DNA from: Chrysemys picta bellii
Lineage: Eukaryota; Chordata; Testudines; Emydidae
DNA length: 64,000 bases
Assembly (NCBI RefSeq): GCF_011386835.1
Contig: NC_088798.1
Span: 4,526,001-4,590,000, forward strand
Direction of reading: 5' to 3'
Both the position numbers and the translations under genes were made by a program. Shown one piece after another: positions 35,475 to 46,330 of the stretch. The notes below the pieces were generated by a model that made no database searches, was not told the origin of the DNA, and saw only the letters and a program-made list of their open reading frames with translations. The stretch's first letter is position 1, and every line of letters begins with the position of its first letter.

Positions 35475-35842
35475 ATCCAAGCCCACCCCTAACTTTAAAA
35501 CAAATAAAAGGAAGTATTTCTTCACACAATGCACAGTCAACCTGTGGAACTCTTTGCCAGAGGATGTTGTGAAGGATAAGACCATAACAGGGTTCAAAAA
35601 AGAACTAGATACATTCATAGAGGATAGGTCCATCAATGTCTATTAGCCAGGATGGGCAGGGCTAGTGTCCCTAGCCTCTGTTTGTCAGAAGCTGGGAATG
35701 AGCGACAGGGGATGGATCACTTGATGATTCCCTGTTCTGTTCATTCCCTTTTGGGCACCTGGCATTGGCCACTGTCAGAAGACAGGATACTGGGCTAGAT
35801 GGACCTTTGGTCTGACCCAGTAGGGTCATTCTTATGTACTTA
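35475..35842 (+). mobile_element. CR1 LINE 3' end
   Basis: The plus strand encodes FKTNKRKYFFTQCTVNLWNS, then LPEDVVKDKTITGFKKELDT and a stop, followed by the 3' untranslated region with 'gggctagatggacctttgg', ending 'gtcattcttatgtactta'. It is the same subfamily as 13947-14460, in the opposite orientation. Confidence 0.92.
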
Positions 35843-36237
35843 GCACTCCTGGATTGGGGAGATCCTAAACCAGAGGGACCGATATTAGATGCAGCGGAGG
35901 ATAGTGGAAATCTCACGGGAACAAGTGATCTCATGAGATTTCCCCCACGCTTGCCTGAAATCCACACGCCGCTAGAGAAATTAGAGGATGTCTGACGCCG
36001 TCTAACCGGAGCCCTAGTCCTGGCTTAACCACGCGCCTGAACTCCAGCCCTTCAACCTAAGCCCAGTCTGGATCCAGATGTGGACCCCACCGGTCACTCC
36101 AGACCGAGTTCTATTCAGTAGCACCAGCAACTGATCACGAGACGCAGTGATGGCCCCTTTACCAAGCCTTTCCATGAGGAAGCTTGAAGAACCCCACCGC
36201 CCATAAAGCAACCAGGCAAAGCAAACGGGGTGATTAC

Positions 36238-36369
36238 CTTGAGCAGTGTAGACTAATTCGCTGTAGATTGCGGGGTGGATCACAGGGCACGGGAGCTCGT
36301 GGAGGTACCACTTCAGTGCCTCGGCCAACGTCTGCCCGTCAAACGGGTCCGTGTCTACAGCTGCTGCAT
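36238..36369 (-). CDS. PIK3R2: PIK3R2 exon A: BH-domain exon
   Basis: A 132-bp minus-strand exon with acceptor cttccag (AG at 36371-36370) and donor AAG|gtaatc (GT at 36237-36236). Two bases (AT) complete a codon from the previous exon, 43 codons follow, and one G is passed on. The translation contains AAAVDTDPFDGQTLAEALK, WYLHELPCPVIHPAIYSE and LVYTAQ. The LP-x-PVI-x-x-A-x-YSE pattern matches the p85 family BH domain (p85-alpha has LPNPVIPAAVYSE, from memory). The codon G|AA to exon B gives Glu and continues straight into the domain, so I regard the splice as secure. The exon supplying the opening base is not found in the window. Confidence 0.88.
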
Positions 36370-36724
36370 CTGGAAGGGAAGAGGAGGAAGAACGTCACTC
36401 CCATAGGCCAAAGATACAGACGAGCTGGGGGGAAATGTCTGCCCCAGAGCAAAACCCTTCATGGTCTGGAGGGATCCTGCCCCGAGGCTGAAACTGACCA
36501 ATCCTCACGGTTGAGATACGCACAGCAATCACTGGAGACAACAATGGTACTCATGGCTGGCCTGGGCTAAAGCATCCTATTATTTTTTGCTACCCCATCC
36601 TACTCCGTCCCTGCCAAGCCCTTCTTGGTCTCATCCACCTGTTGGGGGAAATCCTGACCCACTGTCATCCTTGGTAAAACTCCCACTGGCTTCAGTGAGC
36701 CCAGCCTTTCTCCCCTTATGGCTT

Positions 36725-36812
36725 GTCTGTTTAGACTGAAAGCTCTCTGAGGCCGGGATGCTCTCATGCTGTATATCTGTACAGCACCTAGCACAATGGA
36801 GCGTGGACCCCC
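36725..36812 (+). repeat. MIR-like 3' tail
   Basis: 'tttagactgaaagctctctg', 'tgtacagcacctagcac', 'aatggagc', comparable with 19370 and 49046. Confidence 0.5.
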
Positions 36813-38044
36813 AACAATCCTCTGAAGGAGAAGGTCAGTTTTCAATACACTGTAATTCACGGAAAACAATTCAAAGCAAAACAAAACACCATCCACGAGA
36901 GCTGGTTCTTCCTCCTCAGAGAGAAGCCCGTAACCTGCCTAAAAGTAAACGCTGGCAATTAGAAGAGACAAGCACATCACAAACCATGGGGCATCCAATT
37001 ATTTTCCCTGTGTCCTCAAACGTGCCCCTTTGAAAAGACGAGTAGCTGCTGAATTACCACCAGGGTGTTACACGCTGAAATTGAGTTTTGAATTGAATGG
37101 CTCAGAACTTTGGATTGATTTGTGCATTGGGCTTTAGGAACAGAGACATCCTCCCAAATCACACAGACGGGAATCACTGAAATGCAGCTGCCTCTCGAGT
37201 TGGGCACGGCAGTGTATCATGCCCAAAGTGACACTATAAGGAAGTGAATGGAATTGGTCTGGGATGCTGGTGGCAGTGCTGAAATCTCCCGTCAAAGCGA
37301 GCCTCGTGCCGCAGGGGCTGCCGGCTGGGGGAGGGCTCCGTCCAATCCAGCTGGGGACAGACACGTTTCATTCTAGCACCCTAGCAGGAGCAATTGCAGC
37401 AACGCTCCGCTGCATCTCCCAACAGGTGCTAGAACCACTCCGAAAAGAGAGCAGCCCGTCCTGCCGACCTTCGCTCCCTTCGCAGTCTGGAACTCCTTTG
37501 CACAGGTCCCTGGATGGCTGCCAAGCCCCCCCCCCCCCGTCCCCCACGGCTTGGGGCTGGCTTTTGTGTTCAGACCTGGGTCACCGTGTCATCCAGCTGC
37601 TTAGAAACCCGCAGTTGCTCGGTCCCCTCTCCAATGCACCGCGTGCTAGAGGCCGGGCTGACGGGGCATCGTGACAGCTGTTTACATGAGTGCGGGCCAA
37701 GGTGACTGGGAAAGATCAGCGGTGATTGTGAGCCTGGGTGGTATTAATAACTCCTGGTAATTATTAGCACCACAGACTGAGGCCTCTGCTAATTTGCTGG
37801 GTTAAGTGTCAGCACGGACGCCGCATCCCAGGCACTGGGACGAGCATTTCCGTGTTTTGAGGCCTCTCAAGGAAAACACCCAGCAGATTTTTGGAATGTG
37901 CCGTGTTACCAGGGAACATTTACCGCTAGCGTGACTCCGTTCAGCCCCGCAGACTGACACACAGGATGCACTTGGCCCATCCCGGTGAGTCTTTGCGCCA
38001 ACAACTCACTTACACCAAACGCTGATTTCATCTCCGTTGTGCGC

Positions 38045-38195
38045 TCTTCGGCCAAAAGCCTCGGTTTTGCCGGTGGGGAGGCCCAGAGCGGTTAAAGTGA
38101 CTTGACCCAAGTTCACAGGCCAAGAAAGGAAACACGGGGAGTCCTGTCTCCAAGTCCTCTGCTCTAACCACTTAAGCACACTCCCTTTGTCCCAT
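38045..38195 (-). repeat. MIR-type SINE fragment (reverse)
   Basis: 'gtggggaggcccagagcgg', 'ttaaagtgacttgacccaag', 'ttcacaggccaagaaagg', 'ctctgctctaaccactt'. Confidence 0.65.
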
Positions 38196-39499
38196 CCGCC
38201 TACCCTGAGTTATAGCAGATAAGGACAACTGGAAACACGTGACCATTCTGGATAAAAGTCACGGCACGTTTCTCACTTCGTGCATGGCGGCGTGAGTAAA
38301 GGCAGCTCCGGCTGAAACCCTTTGACGCTGGTGACTCCACTGGTGTCCCAGCTGCTGTGGTGTGCTGTGCTCCTAGGGGTATGCAGTGGGTGCAGTGCCC
38401 TTGACTTTCCCCCATCATCCTCGACAAAGGCCTTTGCTGTATATTCGCAGGACAGCCATCCACAGATATGTGGCATGATGCTGGTCTATGCCATAGCTAC
38501 GTTGGTTAGAAGTGAAAAACCCCCACCATCCTAGCTGACAGCCCTGCTGGCCAAATCTCTAGTGTAGGTGCAGTTCTACTGGACAAAGAGCTTTTGAGGG
38601 TATAGCTTATTTTGTTTGGGGAAATGGTATAAGGTATAATGACAAGATGTTCCTGGCAGGGACTGTAACGATTGGGTAGCGCTGAGCACAGGGTTGGTGT
38701 TACACAAGTAAAGAATGCCAGTTTTCCCCGGACGCAGCCTTAACTGGCCTCTGCAGCTCTTGGGAGCTACCAGACTCGTGTACAGGCTCGTAGAGGGGCC
38801 ACTTGTCCCTCTGATCCTGCCAAGGCCCCATTGTGCGACAACGACCCGCAATGGGGTCGGGGGGGATGACACAAAAATTGTTCATGCAGGAAACTTAACA
38901 TGCCACAGGACTCATTGCTTGGGTGTCAATTTGTCTGTCTAAAACCTGGCCTGAAAATAGGGCAGTAAATCCACTGGGGAGAGCTTTAACTCCCGCCCGG
39001 AGAGCCAGACACAATGCAAACTGGGGATGGCTCTTTCAATAGTTGTGGTTATCCCCTTACATCAAATTACCCTTATTTTAAGCATTAGGGCCTGACTCTG
39101 GTTCACGTAGCCTGATGCAAATCAGGAATGACTCTGCTGAGCTCAGTGGAGCTGAAGGGATGTCAAACCTGGGGCTACAGATCACAGAGGTACTGGAACG
39201 GGGCGGGGGGAGATCAGGGGGCCACCCCCATACACACTTTTAGGGACCTTCTGCTGCTCCTGGCGGGTCATCTTTCTGGATCCCTCTTCAGAGGCTTTCC
39301 AGGGGCAGACACAAAGATTAAGGGCAGTTGCGATGGGAGATGGCTACATTCAGATATGAGCAGGAAAATAAAGAAACGAGCGGAGCTCAAAAGACGAGTT
39401 ACTACAAAGACCAAGATACCCCAGCCTAACCTGAGGTGGAATTATCCATAACCTGGCCCCTAACTAGAGTCTGGAGCTACCTGAGGCCTCTCTTACCCT

Positions 39500-39560
39500 G
39501 TCGCGCTGCGGGAGTCGAACCCACAACTTGGCCTGCTGTTCATTCCCCAAGAGGGGTAAC
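39500..39560 (-). repeat. Possible tRNA-derived SINE remnant (reverse)
   Basis: Minus-strand B-box-like 'gtgggttcgactcccgcag' (near 39508-39526) is very close to the consensus. The A box side is diverged, and no cloverleaf can be drawn. Confidence 0.4.
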
Positions 39561-40496
39561 TGAGATCCAGTCCTTCAGGCTGCTCGCCAGCTGGGCTTGG
39601 GACTTCAGTTCCATTGCAAACACTAGTCCTCTGTAGCTGGTGTTTTCCTGGCCCTCAGGATGGCAGGCAGCCGACCCAGCCATCTGAGGCACTAATCCTC
39701 CAATCTTCACCTCACATAATGGGGAGAGGTGACCCCCACTTTCACTGAGCCTCGACAAAGTTTTGGTCTAGGCTCCAGGTCATGTTTTGGTCAGTGGTGT
39801 GAGCGCCCCCCTGGCTTCTTCTATACAGGGCCACTGTGAGGCACTTGAAAGAAAACCCTGGTCAGTCCCTTATTTACAGGAGACAAAAGAGGCCTTCACT
39901 TCACGCTTGGCTTCGTGACCAGATAGAAAACCACGCTGAACAATGCCAGAAGCGAAACCTCTAACCCAGCAATTGGAGACACTACCTCATAGTCAGTGCT
40001 GACCACAAGCCTGACCGTGAACCTCGGAGCGACTCCCCCGGGGGAACGGCAGGTTCAAACCCAGTGGCTAGGTCCATGAGAAAACAGACTCGTAACGAAG
40101 TCAGCCTGGCAACCTGCCTTGGCCAAGTGTGACACAGAGCAAGGCGTATGCTGGGTTTGTGCTGCATTCCCAGGAGCAAAAGGCTGGGACATATCACGGT
40201 GATTTTCCCTAGGATTACGATGATTGGAAGAAATGGAAATGTACCAGCTACAAATGCCATGGTAATAACCCTTAGCAGTGCTTCTATTGCCATCTTAGAG
40301 CACAGATCTGCAAGCAGAAACTCTGCATGTGTTATTAATTGGATGCACTGGACGGTGGTAGCTGTTTGGGGCACCACTGGTGTCATGTGATGGGTATTTG
40401 CACTTGGGCTGGAGCCAGGGTATAAAACCCAGTTTCTCCCCAGGACATCTGTACCCCACTTCTCTGACCCTTCCCAGCTCTTTCTGCTGTTCTTCT

Positions 40497-40861
40497 AGAC
40501 AGAATGTGGGGGGATTTGATAGCTGCTTTCAACTACCTGAAGGGGGGTTCCAAAGAGGATGGAGCTCGACTTTTCTCAGTGGGGGCAGATGACAGAACAA
40601 GGAGCAATGGTCTCAAGTTGCAGTGGGGGAGGTCTAGGTTGGATATTAGGAAACACTATTTCACTAGGAGGGTGGTGAAGCACTGGAATGGGTTACCTAG
40701 GGAGGCGGTTGGAATCTTCTTCCTTAGAGGTTTTTAGGGCCCGGCTTGACAAAGCCCTGGCTGGCATGATTTAGCTGATGTTGGTCCTGCTTTGAGCAAG
40801 GGGTTGGACTAGATGACCTCCTGAGGTCTCTTCCAACCCTAATCTTCTATGATTCTATGAT
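40497..40861 (+). mobile_element. CR1 LINE 3' end with ATTCTATGA tail
   Basis: It encodes [15 protein letters not shown] and '[20 protein letters not shown]' motifs with a frameshift near 40700, then the 3' region 'ggttggactagatgacctcc' and 'tcttccaaccctaat'. The end is 'cttctatgattctatgattt', the tandem octamer-type terminus known from avian and reptile CR1. Confidence 0.93.
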
Positions 40862-41214
40862 TTTTCCTTTGGCAATATATTTTTCTTTTTTATTATCAAT
40901 TACAATATTGTTACAAGCTGTGAGCAACCTTGTTATGAGTTGAATTAAAATCACATTGAGATTGATAGGTGTGAATTCGCCCTTTAATTAACGTCACTGT
41001 AAGCATATGCCCCCATCTAAAACAAAAGGTATAGGTGAACCCATCCAGGAGCTTTTTTGAGTATTGTTTTGGGTGTTCTTGGGTTCTTTTTATGTTCAGA
41101 GACGTAGAGTTTTGTTCCTTCCTTGTAAATAAACAAGACTGTGTCCAAGAAAATCCCAGCCGCCATCAGTTTCTATTTCCAGCTCGGATATCCCCAGGGC
41201 CCTGAACTCTGTCT

Positions 41215-41440
41215 AGCTGCTCAGGTCAAAAAGGAGCAACAGTATAATATAAAATTTAAAAAGTTGAAACCAAATGTTTTGAATGACCTGAAATGGCACT
41301 TCTCCCTGCCCCCAAATTCACTTCCCTTCCCCCCACCCTCCAAATTCACTTCACGGAAAACTTCTGAAATTTGACACTTTGTTCCATGACAAAAAACAAA
41401 CTTCAAAATGTTGGAACTTCCTGTGAAATGGAAATTCCGG
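41215..41440. repeat. AT-rich dispersed repeat
   Basis: 'aaaatttaaaaagttgaaac', 'ccaaattcacttc' (twice, 41322 and 41341), 'gaaaacttctgaaatttgac', 'cttcaaaatgttgg'. Related to 45236-45500. Confidence 0.45.
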
Positions 41441-42149
41441 TTCCCGCGCTGCTCTGTTTGGGAGTATGAGAAGCCTGCAAATCAGGGGACTGGATGTTCC
41501 ATACAAGTGGGGACCCAGGCGCTAAACCCCATCCAAAACCCCAGCCCTGAGCACATCACAACTTGGGGGAACTTTGACTCTGGGCCTTGACCCCAGTTTC
41601 CCAACTATCCCCCATTTGTATCATGAAAACTCGGGCGCTGAGCCCCCCTGAAGTTGAATCTGGACAGCGACACCATGCGGAGATGCAGTTAACGGTTCTG
41701 TGGGGCTCTGCATTCACCCAGCGACGTGGGAGCAGACCTGGCAGACGCAGTCAAGGAGGACCTCTATGGCTTTTCTGAGCCATTGTGGGCATATTTCTCT
41801 GCTTCGGTCTAACGCCATTTGTCATTGTCCGTTTTCATGAGGGGAGACAAGCTCGGCAGAGGTGTTTAAAGACAGAGACTCGACTCTGATGAGAGCTCTG
41901 AACAAAGGAGCCATTTTTCGACCATCTTAATAGAGGCTGTCTAGGAGGCCAGAGTTTATTGCAAAGCTTGTTAACTCTCAGCTCCTAGTGCGTCCACAAA
42001 GGGCAGAGGAGAGAGACCTAATGAGCAAGCAAGAGAGACAAGGAAATTGCTGGTTTTTTTCTCTCTGCCCTTTTTAAGATGCTATGGTGGCATCGTTTTG
42101 TGTTGCAGCATGAACGCTTCCCGGGGGCAGTTATAGATCAAAATTTAAA

Positions 42150-42290
42150 ATATGCTGCACTTGTATGGCCCTTTTGAGCTGAGGATCTCCAAGCACTGTA
42201 CAAATAAGCCCTTCCAGGTTCCTGGCAGACAAGGTATTATTATCCCCATCTTACAGATGGGGCCGGGAGAGATCTAAGTCCTCAGAGTTC
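42150..42290 (-). repeat. MIR-type SINE (reverse)
   Basis: 'ctccaagcactgtacaaat', 'ggtattattatccccatc', 'ttacagatggggccggg'. It is truncated after this point. Confidence 0.7.
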
Positions 42291-42624
42291 TTCTTCCATA
42301 GTAAAGCACCTCTCTGCAGTGTAGCCCAGACGACATGGCATGAGTCATCCAGCACGCAACCACACAGACCTGTGCCAGCCATCCGGCTGATGGCCACACC
42401 GGCCACTCCCAGCCCTTCAAAGTCTAAGGGTCCACCTCTACTCGAGCCAGAGGTGTGATTTCCATCTCACACAGACGTCGCTTGGATCGAGCTAGCATGC
42501 TACAAACAGAAGCGGCGTGATGCGCTGCCCGCCCCACGTACACCCCACCCAGGACCCCAGGTACGTACTCGGGGGGGCTAGCCCGTCCTGCTGCCTGACT
42601 CGCCCCGCCGACGCTTCTATTTTT

Positions 42625-42680
42625 AGCGCGCTAGCTCAGTCGGAGCGACTGTGCGTGTGTCGATCCCAGCTCCAGCTGCT
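42625..42680 (+). repeat. tRNA-like SINE head
   Basis: 'gcgcgctagctcagtcgg' (A box, near 42627) and 'gtgtcgatcccagc' (B-box-like, near 42658), about 30 bp apart, resemble a tRNA-derived promoter. I do not see a complete acceptor stem, so I do not call a tRNA gene. Confidence 0.4.
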
Positions 42681-42824
42681 GTGTAACTGACACTGCTGGG
42701 GGGGAAACCAGTCTCGTTACTAATATCCCAGGGGTGCCCACCTGAGAGCCGGCACCCTGCGGTGCTCGGCGTTTTAGAGACACATCTCGTGAGAGGGCTT
42801 GCCAGGGACAGCCAAAGGGGAAGC

Positions 42825-42950
42825 GGAACTTTCGCAAAGTGATTTGCTCAAGGACGCCCAGCAGCCCGTGGCAGAGCTAGGAACAGAAGCCAGATCTCCT
42901 GACTCCCAGTCCAACTCCCTGCCCGCTGGGTCACACAACCTCCTCTCGTG
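42825..42950 (-). repeat. MIR-type SINE fragment (reverse)
   Basis: 'aagtgatttgctcaagg', 'gcccgtggcagagctagg', 'tgactcccagtccaactcc', 'gggtcacac'. Confidence 0.65.
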
Positions 42951-43414
42951 CCCGTTTAGATGAAAACATTCTCTGCAGAGCCACTGACTCCTGGTTTCTC
43001 TACACTCACTCGCTCTCGAGCAAGTCCTGTTGTATTCCTGTAAATCCCCTGTATAGTTAAACCCTCTCGTGTGGGGGGATGGGGAGGGCACCTGTAGTGA
43101 ATAGATCTTTGTCTTTCCATGAGACCGGGACTAGGTAGCAATTATGCCTCCCTTGGCTCTGAGCAGCTATTCTGACCAGGTCTCCTGATGCTGGAATAAT
43201 GGGTGGCAATTATTTATCCTCCTCCTCTGGGTAGTCATTTTGTGCACAAGCTCGAATTTTCTCAGTTGAACTCACACTCCCAGTAATTTCTCTACCTCGT
43301 CTGAAGCAAGAGTGGCTAGGGTCTCATTTTACCTGTGATTTGACTAGCCAAACCAAAACAGTCCCTTAATATCCCAGCCGCGGCAAATTACGACACAGAG
43401 GAGGGCTCGTGGTT

Positions 43415-45000
43415 GCATAGAGTCACAGATTCCAAGGATCAGCAGGGACCATTGTGATCAGCTCGTCCAAACCCCTGTATAACACAGGCCAGAACACGTC
43501 CCAAAATAATTCCTACAGCAGAGCTTTTAGAGAACCATCCAATCTTCCTTGAAAAATTGTCAATGGTGCAGAATCTCCCACAACCCTTGGTAAATTGTTC
43601 CAGTGGTTAATTCCCCACACTGTTTAAAATTTACGCCTTATTTCTAGTCTGATTTTGTGTAGCTTGAACTTCCAGCCATTGGAACCAGTTATAACTTTTT
43701 CTGCTAGAGTGAAGAGCCTGTCATTAAATATTTGTTCCCTATGCAGGTATTTATAAATTGTGATCAAGTCACTCCTTAGCGTTCTCTTTGTGGAGCTAAC
43801 TACACCGAGCTCCTTGAGTTATCGCAGTAAGGCAGGTTGGTTTTCCAATCCTTTAACCATTCTCATGGTCCTTCTCTGACCCCTCTCCAATTTATCAACA
43901 TCTTTCCTGAATGGTGGACACCAGAACTGGACACAGGATTTCAGCAGCGATTGCACCAAGGCCTAGTACAGAGGTAAAATAACCTCTCTGCTGCGATTCC
44001 CTTGTTCATGCATCCAAGGATCGCATTAGCCCCTTTGGCCCCAGCGTCACACTGGGAGCTCATGTTCAGCTGATTATCCACCACGACCCCCAAATCTTCT
44101 TCAGAGTCACTGCTTCCCAGGATAGAGTCCCCCAGTCTGTAAGTATGGCCTTCGTTCTTTGTTCCTGGATGTAGCCTTTTACATTTAGCCATGTTACAAC
44201 GCATAGTGTTTGCTCGTGCCCAGCTAACAAAGCGATCCAGATCACTTTATCAGTGACCTATCCTCTTCATTATTTACCACTGCCCCAGTTTTTGTGTTTT
44301 CTGCAAACTTTAACAGTGACGGTTTTATGTTTTCTTCTAGGTCACTGAGAAAAATGTTAAAGAGAGTCGGGCTAAGACCAGATTCCTGCGGGACCCCACT
44401 AAACACACACCCGCTCTGTGATGATTCCCAGTTTAGTTACAGTTGGAGACCTATCAGTTAGCCAGTTTTGAATCCATTGAATGTGTGCGGGGGTTAATTT
44501 TATATCGTTCTAGTTTTTTAATCAAAATGTTGTGCAGTACCAAGTCAAGTGCTTTATCGAAGTCCAAGTATATTACATGAACTCCTTTATCAGCCAAACT
44601 TATCTCATCAAAGAAATATGAAGTTAGCTTGACAGGATTTACTTTACACAAACCCATGTTAATTGGCATGAATGATATTACCCTCCTTTCATCTTTATTG
44701 ATCAAGTCCCATTTCGGCTGCTCCATTATCTTGCTCATGGTCAATGTCAGACTGACAGACATAGAATTATCCAGGTCACCCCGTTTATCCCTTTTAAATA
44801 TTGGCACACCATTAGCTTTCCCCCAGTCTTCTAGAACCCAGTGTTCCAAGACTTATTGAAAATCAACATCAACGGTCCAGCAAGCCCCTCAGCCAGCTCT
44901 TTTAAAACTCTTGAATGCAAGTTATCTGCACCTGCTGATTTAAAAAGGGTCTAACTTTTTAACTGCTGTTTAACATCCTCCAAAGATACTAGTAGAATGG
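43415..45000 (-). mobile_element. CR1 LINE, 3' 1.6 kb, decayed
   Basis: The minus strand carries reverse transcriptase motifs in order from the right: 'GVPIFKRDKRGDLDN', then GVHVIYLDFDKALDLVLHNI (the catalytic region around the first Asp), 'FADNT'-like segment lost, and finally VVDNQLNMSSQCDAGAKGAN and AILGCMNKGI. The 3' end is near 43415 ('ctgtgactctatg'). Several frameshifts and stops make it inactive. It is the longest of the older-subfamily copies here. Confidence 0.93.
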
Positions 45001-45235
45001 AAAGAGTGTTATACCTTTACTCTATCTGTCTTTGATCCCTCCCGCATAGCATTGTTGGACAGAAATGGTAATGTACAGGTAGATGTGTGTGAGCCACTGC
45101 TCCAGTGCTTGTGATAACATCGCCTCCTGGTTGCTGGAGGCTTGAAGGGAGGATAAAAGTCTTAATATTGCTGCCAGCTAGAGGAGATTACCCTTAAATT
45201 CAAGTGGGAGAGCCCTGAGTTTATGGAATAGAAGA

Positions 45236-45500
45236 TTAGAGCTGAGCAAATAATTGATTCTTTGGTTTGGTGGTTGAATGGAAAAATCCGAAAATAATTT
45301 TGTTTCGAACTAAAACTGATTTTTGTCCCCATTTTTTCTTGCTGACACAACCTCCCCTCCCTCCCAAGAAATTCACTTGGGTTGATTTGAAATGCCATTT
45401 TCTAGACAAAAGGCCAGTTTGAAACACAATTTCATTTTGAAACGAATCGCTCCGAAAATGTCAAAACGAACCATTTCAACGTTTTTGAAACCCCAAAGGT
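45236..45500. repeat. AT-rich dispersed repeat
   Basis: 'gctgagcaaataattgattc' at the left, then 'ggttgaatggaaaaatccg', 'gaaattcacttgggttg', 'tttgaaacacaatttcattt', 'tcgctccgaaaatgtc'. The 'aaattcactt' motif is shared with 41215-41440. Confidence 0.5.
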
Positions 45501-45849
45501 CGGCCCTTTGAGGGTGGAATCCCACAGTCCGGAAACCCCCTCATGAGGCGCTTCTCAAAGCCCAGCTGGGATTCGAAGGGGATAAAAGCCACCGGTTCAT
45601 CGCCCTTCTGCGGGCTCCGAAGCTCCAGCCTCCACCAGGCCTCCCACGAGCTGTGCACGGAGCGTATCCCAGAGCCTTTTCCCACCAAGGCTTCACATGT
45701 GGAGCTGGTGCAGCTCACGTGTCTTCCCGCTGGATCCCACATGCTTCCCGCGTGACTTGCACTGCCATGTGTGGGGGAGGAGGCGGTTTAAAGGACAGCT
45801 CTCCGACCTGTACGCACTTTAGCTGAAGTTGATGGTTAGCATTTTAGCT

Positions 45850-46080
45850 CCTTACAAGCGCACTGCCCTCAGACACCTCCCAGTCTCAACGCGTCTGTCT
45901 TCGCAGCCCCACTATGAGGCAGGGAAGAGCTGTTATCCCCATTCTACAGTGGGGAAACCGAGGCACAGAGTGGCTAAGTTCTTGCCCAAGGTCACCCGGG
46001 GACTCTGTAGCAGAACCAGGAATGACCCCTCCCCCGCACGATTTCCGGAGTCCCAGTCTAGTGTCTCAGCCTGCTGTGAT
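45850..46080 (-). repeat. MIR-type SINE (reverse)
   Basis: A full reverse copy: 'tgttatccccattctacag', 'tggggaaaccgaggcacag', 'cttgcccaaggtcacccgg', 'tagcagaaccaggaatgac'. Confidence 0.85.
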
Positions 46081-46224
46081 CTGTACAACACTCACGGTAT
46101 AATGGGGCATTGCAGCAGCTCTGCCTCAGTTTCCCCTTTGGCCATCTTTGACCTATTACTGCCATAGTGGTAGCTTGACCCCCCCCGCCCCCATCAAGTC
46201 TCCTTAAAGTGTTTAACCCTTCCC

Positions 46225-46330
46225 GGGGTAACAGAGTCCTTTCGATGAAGTGGGTATTCACCCACGGAAGTTTATGCTCCAATACTTCTGTTAGTCTATA
46301 AGGTGCCACGGGACTCTTTGTCGCTTTAGA
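46225..46330 (-). repeat. Turtle interspersed repeat, 'GTTAGTCTATAAGGTGCC' family
   Basis: 'gatgaagtgggtattcaccc', 'acggaagtttatgctccaat' and 'gttagtctataaggtgcc'. It is the reverse complement of the segment at 62343-62460, and a third copy lies at 58437-58532. It is abundant in turtle DNA; I leave the class open. Confidence 0.75.

Larger units (their letters stand above)
8588..36237 (-). other. PIK3R2: Large intron (27.65 kb) between PIK3R2 exons A and B
   Basis: The ends are the donor gtaatc after 36238 and the acceptor cccacag before 8587, and the codon split across them (G|AA) reads through correctly. The intron holds the GATA array with its CR1, two TSD-flanked hAT elements, the inverted tetranucleotide array, two CR1 copies and about a dozen MIR-type SINEs. 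Apart from the listed features I see no gene or recognisable element in 8890-10980, 11265-11940, 12130-12680, 14985-15910, 16135-16980, 18240-18960, 19480-22040, 23200-25390, 26115-27280, 27560-28120, 29000-29910, 30125-30800, 31000-34835 (one possible SINE near 32705) or 35070-35470. Confidence 0.8.
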
